DNA from: Planctomycetaceae bacterium
GTDB taxonomy: Bacteria; Planctomycetota; Phycisphaerae; Phycisphaerales; SM1A02
Length of the DNA: 64,000 nt
Assembly (NCBI GenBank): GCA_027490145.1
Contig: JAIXYQ010000010.1
Coordinates: 124,001-188,000 of the forward strand
Direction: 5' to 3'
Shown: positions 47,668 through 55,876 of the stretch, piece after piece
How positions within the stretch are numbered: the stretch's first letter is position 1
Layout: each line of letters begins with the position of its first letter
Notes under the pieces: model-generated
Told to the model about the DNA's origin: nothing
The model's database searches: none
The model's input: the letters and a program-made list of their open reading frames with translations, nothing else
Translations under genes and position numbers: made by a program

Positions 47668-48097
47668 GGATCGTTCCCCAGACGAAGGGGTGCCTGCGCG
47701 AAACCGTCGCGCCGGTGAGCCTCGCCGCGCACCACGCCGACGTGGGAACTCGCCCGAACGACAGCAGGTAGTGCGCGCCTGGACGTGCGACTCGCCGGAT
47801 CTCGGCCCACGCGTGATCAAGGCCCGCGGTGGTCGCGCCAAGCATCACGACGCAGTCGGCCACGCCGTCGCCGACGGGAACGCGCTCGCCTTGGTTGGTC
47901 CCGATCGGTCCGCGCACGTCGGCCTCCTCGCTGGCGGGATCGACGCCGAGCCCGTCGCAGCGCCTCCTCCTGAGTGCCGACACGAGCGCGTTGTCTCCGG
48001 CGCCGAGATGGAGAACGAAGCGAGGCTGGGGCCGCATGGCCTCGATCGCGAGGATCGCCTCGACCACCTCGCCAGACTTGATCGCGCGTGCGTTCAC
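47660..48097 (-). CDS. Methyltransferase-like protein (class I fold, small)
   Basis: Start at GTG 48097, overlapping the previous stop as GTGA, with GGAGG upstream. About 145 residues. FVLHLGAGDNALVSALRRR resembles motif I, VADCVVMLGATTAGLDHAWA the catalytic-strand region, and EIRRVARPGAHYLLSFGRVP the post-motif strand. Methyl acceptor unknown. The four genes from 48097 to 44542 form a tightly coupled modification-type cassette together with the Hint gene. Confidence 0.6.
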   Translation of the reverse strand: MNARAIKSGEVVEAILAIEAMRPQPRFVLHLGAGDNALVSALRRRRCDGLGVDPASEEADVRGPIGTNQGERVPVGDGVADCVVMLGATTAGLDHAWAEIRRVARPGAHYLLSFGRVPTSAWCAARLTGATVSRRHPFVWGTIHA

Positions 48098-49182
48098 TGG
48101 AGAGTCCCTCCGGGCTGAGGCACGGTCATCTCGGTGAAGATCACGCCGTTGAGCGCCTCGAAGGTGTAACGCGTGTTGCCGTAGGTATCCGGCTCGGCGG
48201 CGATCTCGACGCAGACCCCGGACAGGATCGGCTGGAGGATCGGCACCGCGGCCCGGTCCGGCGGACACGATTCAGGCACACCCGGTACGAGGCACGCGCC
48301 TGCGTTGGCGAAGCCCTCGATGCCGTCATCGGGCTGCGGATGGACCTGGGAGAGGTGCGACTCGTAGCGATTCATCGCCATGCGCGGCTCTGACTCGGCG
48401 CCCACCTTGTCCTTGCTCGAGAGCCCGTGCTCGAGCGGCACGTAGCTCCCGTAGGTGGTGCTTCCGGGGTCCGCGTCGATCCGTGCCTCCTGCCATTCGT
48501 AGCGCCAGCGGAAGCGTTCGCCGGGCAGGAGGTGGGCGATGCCGAGAATGGCTCGGAAGCGCGTGCGTGGCTGCTGCGCGAGACGCAGCGCCGCGTAGCG
48601 CTCGCCGACGCCGGGCTCCTTCCAGAGAATCTCCGCACCACCGTGGTCGCAGCTGCGGAGGTAGACGTCGCCGTCGACGAGTGGCGTGCCGCTCGACAGG
48701 CTCTCACCCGAACCGAGATCGGCGCGCGATGGATAGACGTCGGCGAAGCGGTGGCGCTCGTCCTGGACGACGATCACGCAGCCGAAGGTGCCCGAGACCA
48801 CCGCAGGGCCGATCTCGCCGTCCTTGAGCGGCTGGAGCAGCACGCCGAACAGTCCCTCGTGCACGCCCGCGACGGGCATCTCGCCCTTGAGGACCAGGTT
48901 CTCCGCAAAGTCCTGCGGGAGCTCCTGCTTCCCGCTCGGCGGATTGTGCTGCGGCAGGTAGACGGGCGCACCAAGTCCGAGCACGCCCCAGCGGGGGTAC
49001 TCGATCCCCGAGATGTTCTTCAGGAGGACAAGGTCGCGGTCGCGCCGGGCGAAGAGCGGGTCGGCCACGCCGGATGCACCGCGCTCGCCGTCGCGGCGGG
49101 CCATGTCCATGAGCTTGTTCCATGCGGCTGCGGAGAGGTCGATCGGCTCTCCACGCCTCACGCTCTTCAGGTAGTCCGACAT
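48094..49182 (-). CDS. Prophage structural protein, probable distal tail component
   Basis: 362 residues, beta-rich, no signal peptide. MSDYLKSVRRGEPIDLSAAAW and then a region rich in Gly/Val strands (GVLGLGAPVYLP, EGLFGVLLQPLKDGEIGPAV). I do not recognise the family. Position downstream of the tape measure gene, and the style, suggest a distal tail or baseplate protein. Four bases separate it from the next upstream gene. Confidence 0.6.
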   Translation of the reverse strand: MSDYLKSVRRGEPIDLSAAAWNKLMDMARRDGERGASGVADPLFARRDRDLVLLKNISGIEYPRWGVLGLGAPVYLPQHNPPSGKQELPQDFAENLVLKGEMPVAGVHEGLFGVLLQPLKDGEIGPAVVSGTFGCVIVVQDERHRFADVYPSRADLGSGESLSSGTPLVDGDVYLRSCDHGGAEILWKEPGVGERYAALRLAQQPRTRFRAILGIAHLLPGERFRWRYEWQEARIDADPGSTTYGSYVPLEHGLSSKDKVGAESEPRMAMNRYESHLSQVHPQPDDGIEGFANAGACLVPGVPESCPPDRAAVPILQPILSGVCVEIAAEPDTYGNTRYTFEALNGVIFTEMTVPQPGGTLQ

Positions 49183-49185
49183 CGG

Positions 49186-50004
49186 TCAGATCCCCAGCCC
49201 TGCGAAGCCGCCTCGCTTGTAGATCTGCTCGACGTACGCCGCCCGCGGCCGACGGACGACCTTCTCGGCGTTCGGGTCCTCTTTGTCCTCGAAGAGGAAC
49301 CAGAGGTAGTCCCAGCCATCCTTGTTGATGCCCGTGAAGCCGCCGATGGTGCCGCCGGTGACGTTCGGGCTCGCGGCGAAGGAGTACGTGATCTCCCAGT
49401 CGCCGTTGACGCCGCGCTTCGAGCCGCGCGCGCCAAGGAAGAGCACCTCGCCCGCCGAGAAGCCTCGGAAGGCCGAGTTGTTGACAGTGCCGGTGAGCGC
49501 GAAGAGCGTGGCGACGTAGGAATTCGACACCGCCGCTGCGGTCTTGTAGTGCGTCTCGCTGAAGTTGAAGATCGGAACCGTGCGCTCGACGCCCTGCGGA
49601 CCGTCGTTCGTCACGTTGACGCCGCTGTGGAAGTCGGGGGCCTGCGGTCCGCCCGGGAGCGCGACGCGCTGCTTGGTCGAGAGCGACACGAACATCGTCT
49701 CGCTCCCTCCACCCGTCGAGAACTCGTAGGAGCTCTCCGGAGGCGCGCCGCCGGAGGACCCTTGGTCGTTCGACTCCTGCGGCGAGTAGCGGGCGGTGAC
49801 GAGGTACTTCGTGTCACTGATTGGCTCTGCCGAGCGCGACTGCCGCGGCATGCCGTTGTAGGTCGAGGGGCAGGTCGAGAGCACGGCATCGAGCGCGGCG
49901 TTCTCGCTCGCGGCCCCGTCGACGAAGTACTTGAGCGTGACGGACGGACTTGCGCCCGTCGTGACCTCGGTTCCCTCGATGAGCTGGTGGACGGTGGTCG
50001 GCAT
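49186..50004 (-). CDS. Prophage tail protein, unknown family
   Basis: 272 residues, beta-rich with many aromatic residues and Ser/Thr. TVHQLIEGTEVTTGASPSVT begins the protein, and GWDYLWFLFEDKEDPNAEKV lies near the end. It begins directly after the tape measure gene (three-base gap) and is followed by another tail gene, so a distal tail role is inferred from order alone. Confidence 0.6.
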   Translation of the reverse strand: MPTTVHQLIEGTEVTTGASPSVTLKYFVDGAASENAALDAVLSTCPSTYNGMPRQSRSAEPISDTKYLVTARYSPQESNDQGSSGGAPPESSYEFSTGGGSETMFVSLSTKQRVALPGGPQAPDFHSGVNVTNDGPQGVERTVPIFNFSETHYKTAAAVSNSYVATLFALTGTVNNSAFRGFSAGEVLFLGARGSKRGVNGDWEITYSFAASPNVTGGTIGGFTGINKDGWDYLWFLFEDKEDPNAEKVVRRPRAAYVEQIYKRGGFAGLGI

Positions 50005-50007
50005 GCT

Positions 50008-51897
50008 TCAGCTCCAGACGAGTCCGCCGCCCTTGATGGCGTCGAGGATGCTGCGGGTGTTGCTCGCGGTCGCCTGCGTGGCATTCGCGATCTTCTGCTG
50101 CACCTGTTCCGACGGACCCACGAGCCCGGCCGCCGCCGAGAAGTTGAACGTCCCTGCGGTGCGGAACGACCGCTCCACGCGCTCGACCTGCGCGCCTGCG
50201 GCCTTGATCGCCTCGACCTTGGGTTCGTCGACCTTCAGTTCGATGGGCTCGAACTCGGGCATCTCGAACGAGGGTGGGTTCGCGCGCTGGACATCCAGCT
50301 CCTTGCGGGCGTCGGATGCCTGCTTTCGGAGTCGGTCGAGCTCGGCACGCGCCGCGTCGAGTTCCGCCTGGTTCGCGCCGTTGACGGCCGAGCGCTCGCG
50401 CTCGAGGGCTGCGATCCGGTCCATCAGCTCCTGCTCGCGCGCGGCGTTGTCGGCCGCCGCCAGGCGGTCGTAGTCCTGCTTGAGCCGACGCGCGGCCTCG
50501 TCGCCGATCCCGGTCACCTCGGCGAGCGCCTGCACGATCGAGAGGACGCCGCCGACGACCGAGTCGACGATCGCCGCAAAGATCTCGCGGGCCGTGATCT
50601 CGATGACGGTGAAGGCGCCAGCGAGGTCGTAGACCCAGGTGTTCCAGAATCCCTTGATCTCGTTCAGGATGCGGATCCAGACGACCTTCAGGCCTTGCAG
50701 GGCGATCTCGCCCGCGAGAGCCAGGTCACCGGCGGCAAGCGCGTCGCGCACGCCTCCCCACGTGGCGGTCAGGTCGCTCGCGAGCGCCGTGAAGACCTCT
50801 CCGAAGTAGTCGGCCACTTGGCCGAGGACCCCGGTCACGTAGAGGAGCGCAGTGCCGACCGCGAGCACACCGGCGACGGCGAGCCCGACCGGCCCCGTCA
50901 TCGCGGTCCAGGCGGCGGTCGCGGTGGCGCTCACGGCGGCCCATGCGGCCGAAAGGAAGCCGAGCACGGTCGCCGTGCCGGTGATCACCGCCCCAAGCGC
51001 GACTAGTCCGCCGCCGATGACGGCGAGGACCGCGCCGATCCCGACGAGCGCCCCACCGACGGCGAGCGCCGTCACGACGGCGTCGCGGTTGTTGCGGACC
51101 CACTCGATCGTCGCACTCGCGACACCCCGGAGCACCGTGACCGAATCGAGGAAGACGGGCGCAAGCGCCGAGCCCACCTCGAAGACGAGCATGCGGACGG
51201 TCGCGGTGAGTTCGCCGATCGCGTCATCGAGGACGTCTGCCGCTTGCGCGGCGTCGGTCGACACGGTGAGTCCGAGGTCGCGCGCGTATTCGCGCATGCG
51301 GGCCAGCCCCTCGGCTCCTTGCGACAGAACCGGGAGAAGCTTGGTACCCGACTTGCCGAAGAGCTCCATCGCAAGTGCCGCGCGCTCGGAGGGGTTCGAC
51401 ACGGTCGCAAGCCCATCGGCGAACGCCGAGAGCATCTCCTCCGGCGTCATCGCTGCGAGGTCGGCCACTGAGAGTCCAAGGCGTGCGATGAGCTCGTTCG
51501 CACCCTTCGATCCGTTCGCGGCCTCGACGACGGCTTTCTGCATCTTCTTGACCGCGGTCTCGAGATCGGACGCCTCGACGCCAGCCTGTCCGAAGACGAA
51601 CTGCAGCTCGCTCAGCGCCTCGACCGAGACGCCTGTCCGCTGCGAGAGGTCGTTGAGCTCGCTGCCGACCTTCGCGAATGAGAGCCCAGCCGCCGCGAGC
51701 GAGCCGACGATCGCCGTGCCCGCCGCCATGATCGCAAGGCCTGCCGTTTGGATGCCGCCACCGACGGCGCTTGCCGCGTCGCCGAACTCGCGGATCTTCT
51801 TCTTCGCGTTGTCGAGCGCCGCCGAGAGGCGGTCGTTCGCCCCGAGCTCGACGTAGGCGCGGCCTGCGCGGATTCCGGATGCATTGTTCGACGCCAC
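50008..51897 (-). CDS. Phage tail tape measure protein
   Basis: 629 residues. The N-terminal region resembles the TP901-type core (LNDLSQRTGVSVEALSELQF, LAAMTPEEMLSAFADGLATV). Several long hydrophobic stretches follow (VVTALAVGGALVGIGAVLAV and neighbours), then a helical coiled-coil rich in Ala, Arg and Glu (ELDAARAELDRLRKQASDAR). Known: tape measure length sets tail length; at roughly 0.15 nm per residue this predicts a tail near 95 nm. It supports a long non-contractile tail, since no sheath gene is seen. Confidence 0.93.
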   Translation of the reverse strand: MASNNASGIRAGRAYVELGANDRLSAALDNAKKKIREFGDAASAVGGGIQTAGLAIMAAGTAIVGSLAAAGLSFAKVGSELNDLSQRTGVSVEALSELQFVFGQAGVEASDLETAVKKMQKAVVEAANGSKGANELIARLGLSVADLAAMTPEEMLSAFADGLATVSNPSERAALAMELFGKSGTKLLPVLSQGAEGLARMREYARDLGLTVSTDAAQAADVLDDAIGELTATVRMLVFEVGSALAPVFLDSVTVLRGVASATIEWVRNNRDAVVTALAVGGALVGIGAVLAVIGGGLVALGAVITGTATVLGFLSAAWAAVSATATAAWTAMTGPVGLAVAGVLAVGTALLYVTGVLGQVADYFGEVFTALASDLTATWGGVRDALAAGDLALAGEIALQGLKVVWIRILNEIKGFWNTWVYDLAGAFTVIEITAREIFAAIVDSVVGGVLSIVQALAEVTGIGDEAARRLKQDYDRLAAADNAAREQELMDRIAALERERSAVNGANQAELDAARAELDRLRKQASDARKELDVQRANPPSFEMPEFEPIELKVDEPKVEAIKAAGAQVERVERSFRTAGTFNFSAAAGLVGPSEQVQQKIANATQATASNTRSILDAIKGGGLVWS

Positions 51898-51898
51898 G

Positions 51899-52510
51899 TC
51901 AGCCTCCGTTCACCGAGCGCGCCCAGTGCCGTGGGAGCTGTGAGAGCGATGCGTCGAGAGCAGGACGCATGTAGGGGCGCGCCGCGATGCGCACGGTCGC
52001 GGGATTGGGGCGGTAGAGCTGGTCGTTGAGCCGGGTCGCGTGCGCTGCCTGGCGTGCGGTGCGCACCTTTGCGTAGGCAACGTAGGGGCCAGTGCCTCGG
52101 TTGGCCCGCCGCACGGTCGCACCTGGCATCATGGCATCCGACACACGCATCTCGCCGCCGTCGCCGATCCGCCGCACGCGCCTCCGGTCGATGGCCTTCG
52201 CGCTTCCACTGAACTCGAGGATGTTGGGGGCACCCGTCGGACGGTCGAGCCGCGCGGGTCCGACGACGACCGATCGGGCGCGCTCGTCGTAGCCGAAGAA
52301 GAGGAGCTCCTTCAGCTGACCCTTCCGGGACGAAGGTGGTTGGCCAGGAGCGGAGGGCTTCTTCCGCCTGCGGATCGAGCGGCGTGCGATGAGGCGGATC
52401 GACGCGCCACCCTTTCTGAGCGAGGCGAACTGCGCCTTGTCGACGGCGCGCTGGACGCTGTCGCGGTCAAAGAATGTGTCCTTGAATCGGTCGACGGTGA
52501 GAGTGATCAC
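51899..52510 (-). CDS. HK97 gp10-like / tail completion-type protein
   Basis: Start at GTG 52510, ten bases after the previous stop; about 203 residues. The frame remains open far upstream but there it is a shadow of the DUF2190 gene. TLTVDRFKDTFFDRDSVQRA, then a basic stretch (IARRSIRRRKKPSAPGQPPS) and a C-terminal RIAARPYMRPALDASLSQLP, the last similar to gp10-like proteins that end near RPFMRPA. Role in head-tail joining inferred; its position after the decoration-like gene is unusual. Confidence 0.6.
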   Translation of the reverse strand: MITLTVDRFKDTFFDRDSVQRAVDKAQFASLRKGGASIRLIARRSIRRRKKPSAPGQPPSSRKGQLKELLFFGYDERARSVVVGPARLDRPTGAPNILEFSGSAKAIDRRRVRRIGDGGEMRVSDAMMPGATVRRANRGTGPYVAYAKVRTARQAAHATRLNDQLYRPNPATVRIAARPYMRPALDASLSQLPRHWARSVNGG

Positions 52511-52520
52511 GCGCGCCTCG

Positions 52521-52868
52521 CTACTGGGAAAGCCTCGCCCGGACCGTGGTCGCGCTCTTGGCGGCGCCCTCGATGGCCTTGCCGAGGTACGGGGTGAGGA
52601 CGAGTCCGAACTCGTCGGTGGACGGGACGAGGACGACGGTTCCAGCAAGGATGTCCCACCAGAGCTTGGTGCCTGCAGCGATACCGCCGCTGACCGGCTT
52701 CGGAACACGCACAATCCCACGGACGGCGACCTGGCCAACGCTGCCAGCGGCGATCGCAACCGGCGCGATCCCAACGAGTTCGCCGAGAGCGACCATCGCG
52801 CCCGCGGCCACCGGGACCGTCGGGGTGAACGACACGTACTTGCCTTCGCTGTCGACCATCACGGGCAT
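52521..52868 (-). CDS. DUF2190-family capsid decoration-like protein, copy 2
   Basis: Start at ATG 52868 with GGAGG five bases upstream; about 115 residues. VDSEGKYVSFTPTVPVAAGA, LVGIAPVAIAAGSVGQVAVR and GTKLWWDILAGTVVLVPS follow the DUF2190 pattern of small beta-tulip-like capsid cement proteins. A second member at 56581-56910 lies in the expected place beside the major capsid gene; this copy lies among tail genes, directly after the inserted HEPN-like gene. Confidence 0.75.
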   Translation of the reverse strand: MPVMVDSEGKYVSFTPTVPVAAGAMVALGELVGIAPVAIAAGSVGQVAVRGIVRVPKPVSGGIAAGTKLWWDILAGTVVLVPSTDEFGLVLTPYLGKAIEGAAKSATTVRARLSQ

Positions 52869-52882
52869 GGGGCCTCCGTGAG

Positions 52883-52890
52883 GTACCGAC
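52883..52890 (-). promoter_or_regulatory. GTCGGTAC element upstream of DUF2190 copy 2
   Basis: GTCGGTAC on the transcribed strand, 14 bases before the ATG at 52868, directly between this gene and the divergent plus-strand insert. One of five copies in the prophage. Confidence 0.35.
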
Positions 52891-52982
52891 GGGGAGCGCA
52901 CATCTGGAGCAAGGCAGGTACAAGGTCCACGGTTCATTGCGACCGCTCGGGGCGCGTCTGCAAAACGGACCTGGAGGTGAAC

Positions 52983-53675
52983 ATGAGCTTCTTCGACGTC
53001 TCGTCAGTAGATGCGTCTGCTGAGCGGTACATCCGGATTCTTGAGATGGCTCCGCAAGCGAGGCGAAAAGACGCAGACTGCACGCTGCTGCTGTGCGTCG
53101 CGACTCGGATCTTTGCGGGGCATGTCGATTGGCTGCGGAGTCACATTGAGCCGAAGCAAGCCAAAGTTCACGGTGATGGCTTCTCAAAGCTGCACAAGCT
53201 GTGGAACGGGCCATTCCTCGATGATTCGGAAACTTGGGGGGACATCCCGTCGCGATTGACTTGGCTCTCCAAAATCGAGAAGGCGCAGCTTCGGCAGCCT
53301 GATTGGGCTGAGGGTCTATTCCCAAGAACATCAGAGCGGACGTGCCCGCTGGCGAAGTGGGGTGAGGTCGCCGGACACTTCCGGAACGCTCTGTCTCATG
53401 GTGGCGTCCGGTGGGTTCGCGATGGCCGACCTGCCGGACAGGCAAGCAGTTCATCCGAATCGCTACCGACTCTTGACTCGCCAGCTCGCCGCCGTTCGAT
53501 CGGAGGACTCGTGCTGGTGGCAGAGGAGACGAGGGATGGTCCGACGGTTCGTGCCTGCAGAATCTCACCCGGAGATTTCGAGGCACTCCTGTTCTGTTGG
53601 CTCCGCGCCATAAAGGCATCGGGAATCCGCGCTTCTGCAGACGATGTGGTCGAGGTGCTGCGTCAGGCCTCATGA
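52983..53675 (+). CDS. HEPN-like moron protein (RNALSH motif)
   Basis: Start at ATG 52983 with GGAGGTG upstream; about 230 residues. Opposite in strand to all flanking phage genes and with less GC-biased codons. A helical protein with GEVAGHFRNALSHGGVRWV: Arg134-Asn-Ala-Leu-Ser-His139 is the R-N-x3-H (RX4-6H) HEPN ribonuclease motif. Known: HEPN proteins act as RNases in toxin-antitoxin, abortive infection and CRISPR systems. Inference: a superinfection-exclusion or abortive-infection cargo gene carried by the prophage. It converges on 53663 with a 13-base overlap; no antitoxin partner is visible. Confidence 0.65.
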   Translation: MSFFDVSSVDASAERYIRILEMAPQARRKDADCTLLLCVATRIFAGHVDWLRSHIEPKQAKVHGDGFSKLHKLWNGPFLDDSETWGDIPSRLTWLSKIEKAQLRQPDWAEGLFPRTSERTCPLAKWGEVAGHFRNALSHGGVRWVRDGRPAGQASSSSESLPTLDSPARRRSIGGLVLVAEETRDGPTVRACRISPGDFEALLFCWLRAIKASGIRASADDVVEVLRQAS

Positions 53676-54223
53676 CGGCTCAAAGACGCTACTTGCGCCG
53701 CTGACGATCGAGCGGGGTTTAGCGCCTCAAGCACGAGCCGCTTCCCCTCCTCAATGCCCGCGTTGTAGGAGTCCTTCTTCTCGGCGAAGACGCGCTTGTC
53801 CTCGCCAGGGCGCTTGAGCATCAGCCCGGTTAGGAGAGATAGTCCGCCGACCAGGAATGCGCCGCCAGGAAGGGACGGTGCCGCAGTGTTCGCAGCGTCG
53901 AGGCCGAGGTTGACGAGAGATTCGAGCGTCGCGTAGCGGCCCTCTGCGTCGTCAACCGCGCGGCGGAAGCGTGTGGATCGCTCGTTCACCCAAGCAGTCC
54001 AATCCGCCCAGACGGCATCGGCCTCGGCAAGAGTGATGCCTTCGGCGGGGTCGGACACGTCGACGGCGCTGAGCAGATCTTTGGGTGCGTCGACCTTGAC
54101 CATGCGCCGCATGTCGCACCCCTGCGCGAAGGCAAGTGCAAGGCATGCGAGCAGGAGCGCCGCGAGCGAGGCGGCGAGTGCCGGGTTCGACTTGATGGCG
54201 TTCTTCAGGCTGTCGAGATTCAT
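53663..54223 (-). CDS. Single-span membrane protein of the tail region
   Basis: Start at ATG 54223, overlapping the previous stop (ATGA), with GGAGAAG upstream; about 186 residues. One membrane helix (ALAASLAALLLACLALAFAQ) followed by GCDM, possibly a lipobox Cys. The middle is helical (ITLEADAVWADWTAWV-like); a second hydrophobic, Gly-rich segment is GGAFLVGGLSLLTGLMLK. Function unknown; position between tail chaperone and tape measure does not match a standard gene. Lysis-related or membrane-associated roles are possible. Confidence 0.55.
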   Translation of the reverse strand: MNLDSLKNAIKSNPALAASLAALLLACLALAFAQGCDMRRMVKVDAPKDLLSAVDVSDPAEGITLAEADAVWADWTAWVNERSTRFRRAVDDAEGRYATLESLVNLGLDAANTAAPSLPGGAFLVGGLSLLTGLMLKRPGEDKRVFAEKKDSYNAGIEEGKRLVLEALNPARSSAAQVASLSRHEA

Positions 54224-54513
54224 GAGTTCTTCTCCTTCACGAAGACGTCCCGCAGGACGGTGATGTCGACCTTGAGCGGCTCGTTCCGGCGCGGCGCGCG
54301 GAACGGATGGAAGTCGGCGATGCCGAACGGCTCGCTTCTCTGGCGGTGGTCGCGATGCGCGTTTGCGAGCATGGCGAGCAGCGCCGCCGTATGGTCCCAC
54401 TGGTCACGCGCGCGTCCTTCCGCCATCAGGCAGAGCTCGCGCAGGGTGAATCCGCCGGGATCGATTCCGATGGCTCCGGCGAGATGCCAGATGAATCGCC
54501 ATGCGCCACGAGA
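54220..54513 (-). CDS. Second reading frame of tail assembly chaperone (probable frameshift product)
   Basis: This frame reads AWRFIWHLAGAIGIDPGGFT, then LRELCLMAEGRARDQWDHTA and ends DITVLRDVFVKEKNS. That is the pattern of the downstream half of siphophage tail assembly chaperones (gpGT type). Within the protein-like part there is no ATG, GTG or TTG until the Met of CLMAEG, which would cut off the conserved start. It overlaps the end of the 54426-54929 frame and lies in the -1 frame relative to it. Inference: made as a fusion by programmed -1 frameshift; the slip site was not identified. Confidence 0.6.
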   Translation of the reverse strand, partial: SRGAWRFIWHLAGAIGIDPGGFTLRELCLMAEGRARDQWDHTAALLAMLANAHRDHRQRSEPFGIADFHPFRAPRRNEPLKVDITVLRDVFVKEKNS

Positions 54514-54929
54514 CGGGAGTTCACCGCCTGCGCGACCCTCGACTCGAGAGTGCTGTCCATGCTGTCCCGCGCTTTCTCCAGCATGGCCGACATCTGGTCG
54601 ACGGCCCGTCTCAGCCTCTTCCGATCGCGCGGGTTCGGGCAAAAAGAAATGAAGGCCTCCGTGAACGCCTCGGACGCCGCGTGCAGCGCGTCGCCGCCAA
54701 GACCACGGCCGAACTCCTCGTCGGTGAGACCGGCACGGTCGGCTTCCGGCTTGCAGAGGACGTAGAGGATGTCGACGAAGACGACCGGGTCCCGCGTGAT
54801 GGGATCGAGGCCCTTGCCGTCGAGGCCGCTGAGGATGTCGATGCCAAGCAGCGACCGCACGCGCTTGATGCCCGCGATATCGATCGCGACCTCCCACGTG
54901 CGTCCTGCGTTGTCACGGAATTTCTGCAT
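54426..54929 (-). CDS. Tail assembly chaperone (gpG-like)
   Basis: 167 residues, ATG at 54929. FRDNAGRTWEVAIDIAGIKR, VRSLLGIDILSGLDGKGLDP and FVDILYVLCKPEADRAGLTD follow the small helical/beta tail chaperone style. It sits between the tail tube and tape measure genes, as gpG does in lambda. The last 25 residues (SSGISPEPSESIPADSPCAS) are low complexity, as expected for sequence beyond a frameshift point. Confidence 0.75.
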   Translation of the reverse strand: MQKFRDNAGRTWEVAIDIAGIKRVRSLLGIDILSGLDGKGLDPITRDPVVFVDILYVLCKPEADRAGLTDEEFGRGLGGDALHAASEAFTEAFISFCPNPRDRKRLRRAVDQMSAMLEKARDSMDSTLESRVAQAVNSRLVAHGDSSGISPEPSESIPADSPCASSA

Positions 54930-54961
54930 GGCTTCCTTCTCGCGAGTTGCGGGTGGTTGCG

Positions 54962-55408
54962 TCAGCTCTCGACGGTGGTCACGGAGCTCCCGGCGTGCCA
55001 GGTCGGCGAGCGGGTGGAGAGCGTGGGCTTCGCGGTCACCTTCACGACGATCGCCTCGTCGAGCGGCTCCTCGCGGGTGAACTTCGTCACCATGAAGTCG
55101 GCGTCGAGTCCCTGTCCGCCGGTGGCGGCGTCGAGGATCAGGAGCGAGATCGCGGTGTTGTTGAAGTAGCTGTTCTTGATGGCGGTGAACCCGGCGTCGG
55201 CCGTGTCCCAGACCATCTCGAACTCGACGCTTGCGTCCTTGAGCGTGGCGACGGTCGCCTTCCAGCCGCCGTTGCCGCGGGTGGTGACGTCAGCCTCGCC
55301 CTTCTCGAGGTTGAGCGTGACGTTGCGGACGCTGGCGAGCGCCGTGTTCGCGGTGTTTCCCGCGGTGCCGTACTTGAGGACGGCGTCCATTCCGAGCTTG
55401 TAGGCCAT
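54962..55408 (-). CDS. Major tail tube protein
   Basis: 148 residues, ATG 55408. Beta-rich with KYGTAGNTANTALASVRNVT, LEKGEADVTTRGNGGWKAT and VEFEMVWDTADAGFTAIKNS, the typical tail tube pattern (COG5437-like). It polymerises around the tape measure. Position between tail terminator and chaperone genes fits. A GTCGGTAC element lies 20 bases upstream of the start. Confidence 0.88.
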   Translation of the reverse strand: MAYKLGMDAVLKYGTAGNTANTALASVRNVTLNLEKGEADVTTRGNGGWKATVATLKDASVEFEMVWDTADAGFTAIKNSYFNNTAISLLILDAATGGQGLDADFMVTKFTREEPLDEAIVVKVTAKPTLSTRSPTWHAGSSVTTVES

Positions 55409-55427
55409 GGTTGGTGTCCCTTCTCAC

Positions 55428-55435
55428 GTACCGAC
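55428..55435 (-). promoter_or_regulatory. GTCGGTAC element upstream of the tail tube gene
   Basis: GTCGGTAC on the transcribed strand in the 39-base gap between the tail terminator-like and tail tube genes, 19 bases before ATG 55408. One of five copies in the prophage. Confidence 0.35.
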
Positions 55436-55447
55436 AGTGTGGCCCGG

Positions 55448-55876
55448 TCAGGCGTGGCTCCGAAGCCTCGCCTGGACGACGCCGGTGTAGACGCGAAGAT
55501 TGGCCGCGTGGTCCTCGCTCATGAGCGGGTCGATTCGCGTCTCGACGCAGGACCACGAGGGCGGCCCGGCGAGGCGAAGGCCAGCGAGCAGGTCAGAGAC
55601 TGCCTCGACGGCGGCAACGCCCGCGGTGAAAGCGGTCTCGTCTGCTCCCTCGACCTTCTTCTGGACGGCGACCTCGATGAGATGGTCGACTTGGCCGACG
55701 CCGCCTCGTGTCGAGAGCGTGCGCTCGATGCCGCGCGGCATGACGGTCAGGGTGAGCGACGAGAGCTGTTCGCGCTCACGGTACGGCAGGAAGGCGCGCA
55801 CGACGGTCTTCGACTCGCCGAGGTCGGCGGCGTCGAGCGCAGCGACGATGCTGTCGGCGGTCGCGGCGATTCCCAC
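55448..55876 (-). CDS. Tail terminator / minor tail completion protein
   Basis: 142 residues, GTG at 55876 overlapping the preceding TAG by one base. VVRAFLPYREREQLSSLTLT and a central strand LIEVAVQKKVEG, followed by DETAFTAGVAAVEAVSDLLA, fit the small alpha/beta tail terminator class. Assignment by size and place, directly before the tail tube gene. Confidence 0.65.
   Translation of the reverse strand: MGIAATADSIVAALDAADLGESKTVVRAFLPYREREQLSSLTLTVMPRGIERTLSTRGGVGQVDHLIEVAVQKKVEGADETAFTAGVAAVEAVSDLLAGLRLAGPPSWSCVETRIDPLMSEDHAANLRVYTGVVQARLRSHA

Noticed and set aside
48427..51006. An 859-codon plus-strand frame across the tail genes
   Set aside because: Antisense shadow of the tape measure and tail genes; Arg/Ala/Leu-rich without protein-like blocks.
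54640..54652. TTTCTTTTTGCCC (minus strand) as the frameshift slip site of the tail chaperone
   Set aside because: It permits only single-tRNA slippage, and it lies too far upstream: the zero frame is still clearly protein-like after it while the -1 frame is not.
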